Shown: piece after piece, positions 11,659 to 25,200 of the stretch
Layout: each line of letters opens with the position of its first letter
How positions within the stretch are numbered: the first letter of the stretch is position 1
Source of the DNA: Eumeta japonica
Taxonomy: Eukaryota > Arthropoda > Insecta > Lepidoptera > Psychidae
Assembly: GCA_005406025.1 (NCBI GenBank)
Contig: BGZK01001312.1
Span: 62,001 to 126,000 of the forward strand
Direction: 5' to 3'
DNA length: 64,000 nucleotides
The notes under the pieces: model-generated
The model's input: the letters and a program-made list of their open reading frames with translations, nothing else
Told to the model about the DNA's origin: nothing
The model's database searches: none
Translations under genes and position numbers: made by a program

Positions 11659-14600
11659 AAGTATATCAGTGGCGTAGCTACCTAGGGGCTAGGCGGGGCA
11701 GTGCCCCGGGGCCCTCAAGCTCAGGGGGCCCTCGAATCCTTACCAGAAATCTCGATCGAACTGAACTTTTGTAAATTTCTCCCATTTTCAAAATAAATAA
11801 GACAGGTTGCAATACGACTTTAATCATGACAACTCAGCTGAGAGAAATTCGAAAATTATACCTAAGAAATTCTCCAAAATCCTTTCTGTGGGTTGGCAGT
11901 GTTGTCAATTTGACGGATAGCGATATGTTCGTTTTATTATTCATCGATGTGCGTTTTATTGTGAATTCGAGTTAAGATCTTTTTTTCGCGACCGGTTAAA
12001 AAATTAATGCTGTATCTGGTCAATATAGTGGTTCAATTTTATTTGATTTTACCACCGTTAAATGCCATAACACTAGCGGCAATAAAATGTTTGCCGGGGA
12101 TTACCTTGTAGCGTATCATTACGTTTCCCTTTTCTTTTAGTTTTAACGTCGTCAGTGAACAGTAGGTACCTACTGAGCACAATCTAATATTGTATTGTGC
12201 AAGTAAATTAGAAAACTAAAATTATGGACAACAAGAAGAAACCCAGTGGTGCATTTAAAAGCAAACAACGCTAAGAAAGAAAAGATATTAAGCAAAAATT
12301 GCCCAAAATTGGTAAGTTTTTTAGTCAGCCTTCTTCAAGTACTTCTGGACAAAATATTTCTACTGACAGTGACTCAAAAAATGTGGTAACTGTAGTGTTG
12401 GTTGAGAAGCCTACTGAACAAGATTCGACAATTATTGCAGTTGGCGATACCTCCGCCGCCCATCATGTGAACGTGGATGATGTTTACATGGCACGCATAA
12501 GAGCGGAGGATTTGGAAGAACCACAGACCTCTACTGTTTTGAAAATATGTACGATAAATCTTCTTATGACTTGGGAAACTTCACGAATAAAATATTAAGT
12601 GATAACGAAAAACATCAAATTCTTGATATGGGGCCTTTATATCCTTCAGGACCTTGTCCAACAAACATCAACCAGAATAATAGACATTTTTCAAAATTGT
12701 ACTACGTTTCAAGTTCTAAATATGGGCCAGTTAATCATTTTTGGTTGTGTTATTCGAAAATACTAGACGCCCTATTGTCAGCCCTGCTGGTTATTTGCTT
12801 CACATAGGAATAATGTTTGGTGTATGGGAATTTGGGATTGGAAGCATTTATCAGAAAGAATTAAACAACACAGTTTCTCGAGTGACCATTCAGAAGCATG
12901 TGCTGTGTATGAATTTTGGAAAAATGATACTAATACTATCGACAAGGGACTTGAAAATGAAATTCGCAAAGAAGCATCATTTTGGAAAATGGTTCTTCAA
13001 AGGTTATTCGATATCATACTTACCCTAGCAAAGAGTTCTTTGGCTTTGAGAGGACATCGAGAAGACTTAAGTCAGGAAGGATATCATGGAAATTTTCTGT
13101 CCTTTGTAGAGCTTGTCGCCCAATATGATCACATTCTGTGGCAAGTTTTGGATATGCCCAAAGGTAATAATTATTATTTCTATGTTTTTTATTATTTTAT
13201 TTTGTTTATAATTATTAACTGTTTAATATCACGACTTTTGAAATTGTGTTTTTTATGTTTTTAGGATCTACAAGATATTTGAGTACAACAATTCAGAATG
13301 AAATGATTGAGAGCTTGGGGACCAAACTCGAAACCCATCTACTAGAACAAATTAGGGCGTCACCGTTTTTCGCCATCATAATGGATACGACACAGGACAT
13401 ATCGAAGGTAGATCAGCTAAGCATTGTTGTGAGGTATGCAGTAATAACCAGATCGGAAAATGGACAGCTAATTGAAGTAGAAGTAAAAGAAGTGTTTCTA
13501 GGCGTTTATGTAGCTATCAAACATGACGCAGCAGATTTAGTAAACCAAGTAACTACATTATTTATCGACAAAAATATTGATTAAATAAAATGTGTGGGGC
13601 AAGGCTATGATGGAGCCAGCGTGATGAGTGGTGTGTATAATGGTGTGCAAAAATATATTAAGGATATCCAGCCTAACGCGGAGTACGTACATTGTGCCAT
13701 TCATAATTTAAATTTTGTGATAAATGGTGCCGTTAGCAGCTTTGTGGAAATACAGATTTTTTTTGCCACGTTGCAGAATTTGTATAACTTTTTCGGAAAC
13801 AGCATCAAACGTTGGGATCTATTGTCAAAATTCACTGGCGAATCGGACACCACTTTAAAAAAAATAAATCAGACTAGATAGTCTAGTAGGGTCACTGCGA
13901 TATCTGCAATAAAACTTCGTTTTTTTGATATTATCAAAGCATTATCATCAATAGTTCTAAAGAGTCCTAATAAAGATGAGCATAAAGAAGCAGAGAGAAA
14001 TAAAACAAAAATGCTAAACTTTGAGTTCATGTTGCTTTGTGAATTTATACACAGTGTATTGAAAGACATCAATTATGCATCCAAAACTTTACAAAAGTGC
14101 GACATCAATTTGGGCGAGGCAAGTAAAGCTTTAGCAGAAACGAAAGGAAAGTTGCAAATTTATAGAAATGATTTCGAATTATTCAAGTGCAAAGCCAGTG
14201 AAACTGCAAGAAAATATGATATAGATACCCATTTTCAAGAAAAAAGGCAAAGGAAAGTTAAAAAGCATTTTGATGAATTAGCTGCTGATCACCGATTTCC
14301 AAACAGAGAAGAAATATTTAAAGTTGAGATTTTCAATAATGTACTAGACACATTAATAGCTCAACTAAATACACGTTTTACAGGTATAAGTGCAGTGTGT
14401 CATATATTTGATTTTCTAACACCTACATTTTTATTACATGTTGACGAAACAACTTTATTACAAAAGTGTGACGAATTCCAAAGAAAATATTCAGATATAA
14501 TAGGTCCAAATTTTTCACTTCAATTTATTAATATTTACCACCTAGTTGTACCTCAATTAACTCAAACATGGACTGTTCACCAATTATATAAGGAAGTAAT

Positions 14601-15165
14601 GAGCAAATATGGAGTGCTAGAATGCGACCTAACGGAAGTATTTACAGCAATATTAATAATCTTTACAATTCCTGTTACTTATGCAGCAGCTGAAACGTCA
14701 TTTAGCAATTTAAAAATAATAAAAAATCATTTAAGAAATAGTATTGGCCAAACTCGACTCCAACATTTATCGCTAATAGCAATGAAAACAAAACCGCATC
14801 AAGCCTGGATTTAAACGAAGTCATTGATACTTTTGCGCCAACTAAAGCTAGGAAAAGATTGTAAATATAATTGTCATTTAGTCAGTTGGTAGGTCCGACC
14901 TTTATATAATAAACTTTTCTATTTCGTTTTATTACCAATACCTACACCAAATATTAATTGTAATTTATGCTGTTACTGTTTAATATTTTTATTGCCTGTT
15001 GCAGTGCACAAAAAGCTGATGATAAAGAAGCTTAGCATTTTTTGTGTATTTGTATATTTAATATTTTTACATGATAAAACCTAATCAGTTTAGAAAGCAG
15101 TGGGGCCCCATTTTTTTGATTTGCCCCAGGGCCCTTGGTTACCTAGCTACGCCACTGAAGTATAT
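11659..15165 (+). mobile_element. hAT-superfamily DNA transposon with intact 8-bp target duplication
   Basis: Terminal inverted repeats start CAGTGGCGTAGCTACCTAGG at 11667 and end CCTAGCTACGCCACTG at 15157. Subterminal 'gccccggggccct' and 'gccccagggccc' lie just inside. The flanks 11659-11666 and 15158-15165 are identical (AAGTATAT), the 8-bp duplication expected of hAT insertion. The body of about 3.5 kb carries one transposase gene, now broken. A clean duplication with decayed coding sequence means the insertion site survived while the gene drifted. Confidence 0.95.
12224..14864 (+). pseudogene. hAT transposase (ZMYM/TTF-zinc-finger type), inactivated
   Basis: The start at 12224 gives MDNKKKPSGAFKSKQ, which is stopped at 12272. 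The reading continues through frame changes into a TTF-type zinc-finger region ('RHFSKLYY' near 12685), then 'HLSERIKQH' and 'FWKNDTN'. A catalytic-core block 'PFFAIIMDTTQDIS' lies near 13362, and 'GQGYDGASVMSG' near 13597. The hAT dimerisation segment 'AAAETSFSNLKIIKNHLRNS' is at about 14685-14744. A 101-bp GT-AG intron (13164-13264) joins 'MPK' to 'GSTRYLS' in frame. Stops at about 13582 and 13879 and a frameshift near 14800 break it. The original stop is probably 14862-14864. Confidence 0.88.
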
Positions 15166-15251
15166 AGGACCTTTTGGTATTATGGAATCGAAACATGATT
15201 GAGATCGGGATCGTGGTTGATAAAGTCATCGGTCGATGTGAAAGATGAAAG

Positions 15252-15254
<3 letters not shown>
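15166..15254. other. short spacer right of the hAT element
   Basis: Nothing identifiable. Confidence 0.3.

Positions 15255-15335
<81 letters not shown>
15255..15335. repeat. (TA)n microsatellite, about 40 units
   Basis: An uninterrupted alternating TA run of about 81 bp. A minus-strand open frame across it (Ile-Tyr repeats) is an artefact. Confidence 0.98.
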
Positions 15336-15337
<2 letters not shown>

Positions 15338-15739
15338 GACGAAGCCGTGGTTGAACTCTACATGTATTTTGTATAGAACCGGAACCTAGATCGGGACCAT
15401 AATCGAAAACGAAAACGGAGCCAGGTCTAAAATGGGAAGAAAGGACAACATCTAGAAAACAGTTGACAGCGTGATCTGTCGATATGAGAGGAAAGAATTT
15501 ATTTGATATCCACGGGGGTGCCGCTGGCAAGTTAGGTAGGTCTACGAGTCTTTATGAAGGACCGAAGTCACGTAACGATTGAACAAAGTAAACGTTATAA
15601 ATCGACGTGATGATGGTAGATTTCTGACGATGAGTGCCGTGGACGCATTATACTACGTCCACACTGACATCTCTCGGGCTAGTGTTGACATGTGACGAAA
15701 CTAAATCGCGTCTGAAATGAGTCGTCCAGGGAGATTCTC

Positions 15740-16078
15740 GGAATGAGGTACTTAACCTTATTCGCCAAATTAACTCCAAAGAAACACAATTTGTTTTACA
15801 GATCTGTAGCATCTTTATACTTTATCGACTCACACGTGGACTGCTCTGAATCATTAAACCTTATTCCTGTCGCTTATTTTCGTTATTGTTCCACTAGCCA
15901 GAAATGCAGTTACCATATCGATGGCCGACGCAGTTTACCACGGTATACAAAGTGCGTAATTTTTTTCCACATTTACGTAAAACATTGGAATGATTTATCA
16001 TCAGCGGTGTCAACCACGACAAGGAGCTTTTCGAGAAAAGAGCTTATTCCATTTTAAAAGGCCGGCAATACACAAGTG
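15740..16078 (+). mobile_element. LINE reverse-transcriptase C-terminal fragment (jockey/CR1-like)
   Basis: The frame from 15743 reads 'RSVASLYFIDSHVDCSESLN', then 'LIPVAYFRYCSTSQK', then 'HWNDLSSAVSTTT', followed after a stop by 'KGRQYTS'. This order (ASL-FYR-ECSEEL-NLIP-FR, then LWN-LPSAVF, then LKGRQ) is the conserved extreme C terminus of lepidopteran jockey/CR1-type LINE ORF2 proteins. The polymerase core is missing, so it is a 5'-truncated copy. Confidence 0.75.
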
Positions 16079-16714
16079 ACTCGTTGACGCCTGTTTTGTT
16101 ATTTTCAAAACTTTATTCATTCTTTTTGGTAAGATATATTTTTTTCATTTATGTTATACTTTTATCCTACAAATTGTCCGACCACCCGATCTAGTGATAC
16201 CGCCGCCGCAACAATTTCCCTTAATAATACACTTTCGATAATTATATTTGCAATTCAAAGTGGACTACACAGTTTACAAATTCCTGGAAGTCCTGTTAAG
16301 GTCGTATGCCAGAACAATCGCGGCCGTCTCCTAGGAGAAAGCGGATACTTTGGACGTTATCTCGTTTTCTGCTCTTAACTGCTAGTTGTTGATCACATCA
16401 TATCGTAAAATACGTCTATCGGTCCAACAAATGCTTTGTGGCATTTGCAAATTATCTTTGCGGATCAGTGGGCCGCAAATTCCATCTAAGGAGTGACCTT
16501 TGTTTTTTTTATATAATTACGCAAAAACTGTGTTCGGGGTTATAATTTTCAAAAATTTAGAAGTAGGCCTTAACAGACTCCTTTGGGCTCGAGAGCGTGT
16601 ACCTTAAGCTGATGGTGATCACCTACTCTACAAAAATCTCTTTGAAAATATCGATAGTTATCAGATTCGAATTATCATAATCATTCGAATCTGTTTAATA
16701 TTAATAATATACGT
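16079..16714. other. intergenic DNA, possible further LINE debris
   Basis: 'gagagcgtgtaccttaagct' and 'gatggtgatcacc' at about 16590-16623 resemble a LINE/SINE tail, but too weakly to call. Nothing else is seen. Confidence 0.3.
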
Positions 16715-17858
16715 CGGGCGTACCATAAGTTTCCGGAACTGACCACTTACATAAGCAATATTTAAAAAGTAATTATTACATTTGGAAATGAATGTCTTTG
16801 ACTGTAAAATACAGTTTGTTTAATTTCCTAATCGTAGAAAATCATACACGCACTTTCTAAGTGTAATTTGACAGCTTAGCAAAACCTCGCTTGGCTTTGA
16901 ACTGCTATTGGCGATGAAGCACAATACGACTATTTATAACAGGCTTGCAGAATTCAAACATGTCGTGTCATTATCCAAGTACCGAATTTCGTGATAGTCA
17001 TCCTTCCACCGCTGTGAACAAAACATCGACGCTGTGCGCCGTACGATCGAAACAGAATAGGCATATGACCTATGAGATTCGGGCATCCTTAATTAAATAT
17101 AGGCAAAATTCAAATACAATTAATCGTACACAAACATATGGGTATGAAAAAGCTGTGCTAGCGGTGGATTCTACACAATTTGACTGAAGCTCAAAAAACG
17201 GACCGTGTCGCTTATGTGCAATACATGTTTACCAGTTTCAAGGGGCGTCAAATTTGGTGTAGGACATAGTAAAGGTGTCGAAATATGGATTTATTGCTGT
17301 CCTTAAAACAAAGCAGCAATCGACCGTATCGAGTTGAGCCGAAAACAAAGTGATTCGAGTGATTAAGTCTTTTTTTAATAAAAAACACGCAACTTGTTGC
17401 TATGGAGAATTGTCATACCGTGAATAGCGATTGGTATACCATTTATTTGACCAAAAGTTATTAACGAATTCCGTAAAAATAACCGTAAACATCGTATCAT
17501 CTTTCACCACAGTGCCAGTTCTCACACGGTCAAACAAATTTTTGAAGAAGAAAAACGTAAACCTTATGAACAATCCTACATACAATCTCGACCTGGCACC
17601 TTGTAACTTTTTTTTCTTCGCAAAAATTAAGAACCAATTAAGCGGTCAACGATTTTAATCACCAGAATAGGCTGTCGAAGAGCATGAAAAACATGTTTCT
17701 GAAGTCACCAGGGAGGCGTGGCATAACTGTTTTCAAAATTGGTTTATTCGTACGAAAGAGCATTTATGCTAACGTAGAATGTTTTGAGAAACAATAAGTT
17801 CATTTTTGACCATTCATAGTAATTTTCTCTCATTCATTCCGTATATCTTCAGTGCGCA
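16715..17858 (+). mobile_element. mariner (DD34D) transposon, copy 2, inactive
   Basis: Left end 'cgggcgtaccataagtttcc' and right end 'tcttcagtgcgca' correspond to copy 1. Fragments of the transposase are readable: 'HPSTAVNK' and 'YEIRASL' (16990-17090), 'SASSHTVKQI' near 17510, 'LDLAPCNFFFFAKIKNQL' (17588-17642) and 'NWFIRTK' near 17740. Both visible catalytic aspartates are lost: HHSA replaces HDNA, and APCN replaces APCD. The copy is about 10 percent shorter than copy 1. Confidence 0.85.
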
Positions 17859-19183
17859 ATTTATGCAATATACATAGGTGATATTTGTGTTTGTAAAGCA
17901 GGGTCATTAATGAAATTATATAAACAATACTCTTTAATCAACCATCCAATTATACAGGTAATAATAGCACATTATTAGTATATAAATTCAAGAACTATGG
18001 AGACGCATTCAGAGAGTAAATAAGTACCCTTTTGGATGACGATCAGATACATGATTGGCACTGAAATAGAGGCAGAGATGGGAAATCAAACTGTAATCAA
18101 AATCAGATTCTTTTTTATTGCCATATAGAATTCGGTTTTAGCAATGAAAAGGACGTTTAAGTGAAAAGATTGGGCATTTATTTAAATTACATTACAAATA
18201 AAACATCATCCTAGAAAATATTTAAAAAAAAATGAGATTACACCTATTTTTAAGCAAACGTGTTTAATAGCATTATTATCATTAACAATAATTATAATTA
18301 AAGTACATACTAAAAACTAGACCAAAATGTACAATTCTTTATGAAGAAATAACACTTCTGCAGACAGCGAACGTATATCTTTTAAGCTCATACAATTTAT
18401 ACAGAAAAGGAGTTCGACTTGACTGAAGTAAATAGATAAGAATCAATCAATCTGAATCAAAATAATCATCTGCAGTGAGGCTAACATTTTTAGTGTGAAC
18501 TCAATGATGTCCAAGTAAAAAATTGAAATAGCACTACATACAAGTTCCCCTTTTTTAACGGTAAAGAAAATTGTGGGTATATACAAAGCAATGTTTTTCA
18601 CTTTCATTTTGATTAAAACAGCGTTAAATAAAGGGACAGTCAATTTTTAACTTGGACCTGAGTCCCATCTATAAACATCGCCTTTGGAGGATATTCAAAC
18701 TTATCGATACTAATATACATTATTGCTAGGCGGTACACCTAGCGTCTAAGTTTAAGAATCAAACATTTTTAAAGTCATCGCCTTCAAATCAATGTACAGT
18801 CTGCTGTAACTGACACTTAACTCTTAATAGCTTAAAGTTTAATATACAAGTAGAGTGCACAACTCCAGTTCTCCACACTGCTGCCACTATGAAAGAAAAA
18901 AATAAAATCAATTATATTTATATATTAATTACAATTATATTGTCAAAAATCTACTTTCTTTAAGAACATATAACCTAAAATTGTCTTTCTGGACCATGAA
19001 TCATATTTCATAATTACGTGCAATAGGGAATAAGTTTATGGTATATATTAAATAACTACTTAAAATGTCAATACAAAAAGAACTTTAGAATATTTTTTCA
19101 GAATAATACAATAAAAGATATAGTCAACAAACAGATAAAATTGCAAAAATCTCCCATACGTTTAGCCGCAGCGGCGGCGACTG
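17859..19183 (-). other. CNOT1 3' flank, probable 3' UTR
   Basis: This lies downstream of the CNOT1 stop. Minus-strand AATAAA signals occur at about 18177-18182 and 18113-18118, which would give a 3' UTR near 1 kb. The exact cleavage site cannot be set from sequence. No other gene is seen. Confidence 0.4.
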
Positions 19184-19259
19184 CTACTCGGTCAGTTCGC
19201 GCTCGGCCGCGCCGCCGCTCTTGTCCACGATGCAGGAGCGCGCCACTGACGCGAACAGC
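19184..19259 (-). CDS. CNOT1: CNOT1 exon 15 (terminal)
   Basis: Residues 2360-2384 and the stop TAG (19184-19186). Acceptor GATGCAG|GCTGTT. '[20 protein letters not shown]' then ELTE: the first part aligns with human 'LFQSVAQCC' and the tail is lineage-specific. The exon is strongly GC-rich compared with the AT-rich flanks and too short to appear as an open frame. Confidence 0.93.
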
Positions 19260-22200
19260 CTGCATCAAATGCATCATCGTTGAATAGGATAGTTGACACT
19301 ATTTTCTTTTATTACTACAAAGCACTTCTTACTTTTAAAAAGTTTAGTGTAATCATTCTTTTTTAGATAACTATTACCAAGTACCCAATGTATTGATAAA
19401 GTTTTACGACGCCCTATAAAATACTTTTTAAGCTCTGTTTTGTAAGAAAGAGATAGCAAAAAATTTGTTGGTTTATAATTTGTAGCTTCTTTAGAGGATT
19501 TTAATTTTCAATCTTTGTTGTCGTATCTGGTCAGAATGCATACTTCATCTTAAAATATATCTTAAAATTTGGTCATTATCATATTAAAATAAATAAATGA
19601 CTTTGTCGTTTCATGATGAAATGAAATAAATATGTGAAGCTTGTGAAATAGATTGATGATGAATTGATATGTTACACGAAGTTATTCTCTAAAGCAAAAT
19701 ATAATAAAACAGTAAGAGAGAAAGTAAAAGGGATTGAAATAATGAGTAGCATCAAGATAGGATATGTTTTTGTAAAAATCAAAACCTCAATCCGCAGACA
19801 CAGCCGCGGATAAAGCTGCTAAAATAAAATTTCGAAAATGTTAAAAGCCCACTCTTTCCACCAAATATACTTCCTATCCCTAGCCAAGAATGGCAACGGA
19901 CTGACGGCTCCTACTGGGTTGCATGTGTCAGTGGGTGGCGATAACCACCTATTTTTTCTGGTAGCTGGCATGCTCGTTTATTGCCTCAAAAATGCTATAA
20001 CAAAAGCACTTACTTTTCGATTTCGGGCGCGCAGTGCACAAAGTCGTGAGACCAGAATTTATATATGGGGTTTTTTATCAGCTCAATGAAAGTGATGAGC
20101 AAGCCCCAAGGGTGCGGGCGGTTCACGATCAGCCGCTCTAACAGCATCCGTGTGATCTGCTCTTGCACAGCTTCAGTGTTTGCTTCGGCGAATAGGTACA
20201 GCAAGCAGCAGCTAAAATAGTGTGTGTGGCTGTTGGGGTACCTCAGCTGATTCGCAATTGCATTCAGGAACAAATACCTAAACATAGTTTATTCATATTA
20301 TTAAAACTACATAGGAACAAATTATAAGTAAATATATACATAAGTTAGTGCTTTTAATGAAGTTTTTTTAAACTAAGATTTCATTTTAGAATTATTTCAT
20401 GTTACAATTATTTTTTATTCAATAGCATTGTATACCAAGTATACCAAAGTAGTATACCAAAAACATCATAAGAAACAAAAATAGGGTAAAAACAAGTGTT
20501 TCAACCAACCTGCCCTCATAGTCAAAATCAACAGTGAAATTTTGAAATATGTCCATGTGTGCGGAATGGGCAATAGTCGACATATTAGGTGTTTGACCCT
20601 TCTGGCGGATATGCGCAATGGCCTGCGTGCCCACATAGAGCACTACTGCGTTCATCAGCTGCGAGTTGTACCGACGACCTGGCTCGTTTAAGACCTAATG
20701 ACAACAAGTGTTTTTCATAGAGAATATGTATTATGTATGTATGCTTTATGCATAACGCTATCCCTTTTATTATGTAATCCCTTCTTCATTATACTTGCAG
20801 CAAAAAACCCTTCTATATCTTTATATTTCATTATTAATACACAGATTTACATTTTAAACAAAAATAAAAACATTGCTCTTCACATAATTAACACATGCTC
20901 TATATTCATTAACCTAGATCATATATCACATGACATATGGTTGTATTATTAATTAATAAAACAACCATTTATCGGGATATATGTGGAGGATGTGCTTTTA
21001 CATTTTGGAACTGAATTATCTAAAGCATTGACACAATGAAAGTTTACCTGCATATTACTTCTCAGCTCCGAGAGGAATGTGACAGGCGCACGAGCCTTTA
21101 AGTAAGCGTCCAAATCCTTCTTGAACTGCACCGAAGGAATGATCGTGGTGTAGTTGATGACCGCACGCGGCGGCAGAGAGATCTCCGCCAACAAATCCAC
21201 CTTCAGGTTGGGTGTAAAGGGATCAGGCAGTCTCATATTCCTTGGGAATGCTGACAGTATTAGATTCCTCATCTGGATACAGTTCGGTGGTATTTCGTCG
21301 CAGAACCCATAGTGATAGTCGCACAAGAACTCCGGGAAATCATGCAGCAATACCAACAAAACTTTTAGGGTGCCTTTGTAAAGGGCCATTACAGGTGGCG
21401 CTAATTCCGTATTGCGAAGGAATGGGTCTAGGAACTTAAATAGATCTATGAGCAGCGTCGAGTACATTCCCCAGCCCTATAACAATAGATTAATTTTATA
21501 CTATAAGTAATGACATGTATTAAAAGAATATAACAAAATTGAAATTTCTACAAATTACTGATCAAGGCACAGTTCTGAAAAATATATGTGTAGATAGATT
21601 AACATGTGATGTTTAAAACATCAAAAAAAGAAATACACCCCAAAGCAATAATTTATCAATTCTTTTCAAAAGTCTGTAACGTTTTAGTAACATTGGAAAT
21701 AATAAAACAATAATAAGCCCATCCCTTTTAGAGACCTCAATAATTTTTTTTTCTTAAAAGCAGAGATAAAATCTCAATTACTAAAATTGTTTCTGGCTTG
21801 TTTAGACAATGCCTCTAGAGAATTGTCAATTGTATTGGTATCCACTAAACAATAACTATAGGATGGAGCTTCATTGACGGATGGTAAGTCCATCATAAAA
21901 TTGAGCTACTATCGCAACAGTAAACACAAATCGTAAAACTGAACTCATTTTTTGCCTATCATCCTTGTAGGGTACAGATACTTTTCAAATTGTCGCATAT
22001 TGAAAATGTTAGAATCATGCAGCACACCTCAATGGATTTCGAAACAAATAAATTATTTTATATCGCCATAATTGGAAATGGTCAATTCAATGAATTTATA
22101 TTGCCAGCTGCTAATGTATATTTATTTATTATCTTTCACAAAATATATTTTAAAGAAGCTTAAAGAATTTATATTTTTCAATGTACACAAAAAATTGAAT

Positions 22201-25200
22201 AGAAAAGTTTTTACCTTGCTCTGATTAGAAAATAATACTTTTACATTTTCATCTTATAATAAAAATTTATAAGAAAATCTTTCCAAAAACAATACAAATT
22301 CTATTAAAATAATCAGCCTATATGATATTACTCAAAGCAATGAATAGGGAATCAACTATTAAACTGACAATTGTTTGACATTTTTTTAACAAATTTCAAG
22401 TATGTTTATGTCTAACAGCTTATTTGTTGTGAACAATTTTGTGTAAGTTTAGTAAACTTTATTAGAAGGACTAATTATGTTTCAATAACTTACTTTTTGT
22501 TGTGGTGTCGCAGCAAGCACCCTATTGATGAATGCTCTGTGCGCTACGATTTCTAGCCAAGCATAGCAGAAACCAGGTGCAGCAGAGGGTCGTATAATGT
22601 GTAAGGTATGGCAAAACGCAGTTAGAATCTGTGAAAACAATATGAAAGTTGTAAAACAAAACTTTAATTAGTGTTACATTCATCTGTACTTTGAGCTGTA
22701 CAAAAAAATAATTTTAAGTAAAAGAAAAATTTTAACATAAAACCTTATTTTCTGTAGTAGAAAAAATTTACATATTTTCCACCACATCAGCATTTACTTT
22801 AAAGCAAAAATCTTGTTCAATTCAAAATGCTAATCTGATAATAGTTTTATAAAGTCAAAACACTACAAGGAAGTTAACAAAAAAATCAAGTCATATTTTT
22901 GTAGTCTTTCTTTACTTGGTTTTTTTCTTGTGTGTTTATACAAAGAAATACTAATTAAATATGTAATACAAGTTAAAATGTTATTAATAGAATCCAATCG
23001 CTATACAAAGGAAGTCAATTTTTTACACGTCAGAATTTTATAAAACTAATAAACTTAATTTTATATACATATAAGACTGTTAATTTAACATTTAATGCAA
23101 AAAATTATATACAATGTACTTAATGGTACTTTACTATTCACAATTAAAAATACATATATTTTTCAGTTTTTTTGATAATCTTTAGATGCCTTGTGATAAA
23201 TCAAATCATACTTCCAAATAAATAAAAAACTAAGTCCGGTTTCTGATGTAGGGACTTCATTACTCGGCGCGACGCGAGTGACCGATGCATCCTCATATAT
23301 TCATTGTGATAATTTTATGTTACATTTGTACTTTCAATTTTGAAATAATATGAGTATGGGTCAAGTATGAAGTAACAATCGCCATAAAAATTCTAAAATT
23401 TATTTTTTCATCTGTACATAGCATAAAATTTTTTATCAGCTTCTGCTAGTTCTCTCGTTGAATAAATATTTGCCCATGGTGATTTCGTTTATATAAATTA
23501 ACACATTTAAAACTTTTTTAAGCTATTGCATAGCTTCTATCGCGGGCCTTGAGCGTGGAGACCGAATCCAGAAATTCCGTAACGAAAATAACCTAACACC
23601 CCCTACTCCGACCGGCACAGCAGTGATATTTTTTACTTTTGCCATCTATCGATGAATAGCAGAACTTTTAATTACTTTTTTGAAATATCACGCTTGTCTC
23701 TTTAGTCGCCTCTAGGTGGCATTGGTTTTATCGGCGTTACTGCGCATGCGTAATCCCCCTCTTCGCCCCGCAATCTGGTGACTCATGCCTGCTTAGAGTT
23801 TCGGCGTTAGGGCACCTCCTCTTTGTATTTACTTCATGATACGACTCTACGAAGCTCGCACGAATCGAGACGCTATGCTATGCAATAGCTTTACTGCGGC
23901 AGTTCCAGAGCGCCACACGTGTTTTTTTTTACAAAATAACAAATGATAGCTTTGATTCAACTTAATTATAATGTTATCACGTATAATATCAGATGCCACG
24001 CAAATTGTGTAATGAAAAAAGACAAGTGAAACGAAATCCACGAGATTAATAGATGTTATGCTGCATCGTACTAATGCAATCAGGAACCAACATAATTATA
24101 GTAAAATACAATATTTCCTAATTTTGTTTCAAAACTGATATGAAAAATTATGCTTGTTAGGAAATTAATATAGTAATAATAAAACATAGAAATTATTACA
24201 GTGGAATCTCAATAACTCGAACCTCGTTAAGTCGAAATCCTGAGTAAGTCGAAAAAAATTGCCATTCCCTTCCGATGAACCCCTAAATATGCGGTATCTC
24301 GAATTATTTAGACTTTGTAACTCGAACAAAATGTTATTTCCCTACGAAGTATTGTACATGTGCAATGAATTAATACATTCATGAAACTTTCTAAGTAACA
24401 CAGCTGTGAATTTTATGTTTGTTCCTTGTCGACACAGGACATGATTACTTTTAGAGGAACTTGTCCGCTAAAAGTAGCAGTTAAGTCATATGTATCTCAA
24501 ATTTCTTGTTAAGTCGAAAACTCGTTAACCCAATTTTTTTGCATTTCCCTTGACATTCGAGTTATTGAGATTCCACTGTAATTTGTTATCTAAAAGTAGG
24601 AAAATATATATTTCATCTAGTTTGATATTTAAAATAAGAAAGAAATGTAACATGGTCACCTGGAAGTTCATGGATTCTAAAACTGGCTCAGCCATGTTCA
24701 TATCCAAGAAAAGAATAAGCAGCAACCTGTGGTAGGGCAATTGTTGAAAGGAGGTGCCATGTTCTTCATGATCTTGCAAAAGACATCCAGCTATTATACC
24801 CAAAATCTAAACACAACGAAACATACTTTTGAATGACACAATACAAAAATGATATACTAAAAAATTAATTATTTTACAAGTTCTACTTCTTGAGACTTGC
24901 TTAGGTTATGTTTGAGATAGTTTATGAGGTTTCTTTTCAATTTTAATAGCAATACAAATACAAATTCAATTATACAATGCTACCTTGTTGAGTAAATTCA
25001 GTTTCGGTGTGGGGTTGCCACTGTCAGCTGTGTTTTTAATCAGCAAAGACACCAACTTGATAAATGAATCACACATTGTGTAATATTTTTCTCTTTTGGG
25101 CGGCGTGCCTGATGCATTCAGCCTATCTTCGTTCAAAAGTTGATACACATTGTCGATGCACATTTGAGTGCCAATACGGAAAAATCTCGCGAACATATCG

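Larger units (their letters stand above)
22629..24659 (-). other. CNOT1 intron 10
   Basis: About 2.0 kb. It contains the pogo-like MITE at 24199-24578 and, at about 23521-23900, a GC-richer block that looks like an inserted repeat. The remainder is AT-rich with nothing recognisable. Confidence 0.8.

Noticed and set aside
15180..15530. 116-codon minus-strand ORF with Ile-Tyr repeats
   Set aside because: It is the translation of the (TA)n microsatellite with chance flanks.
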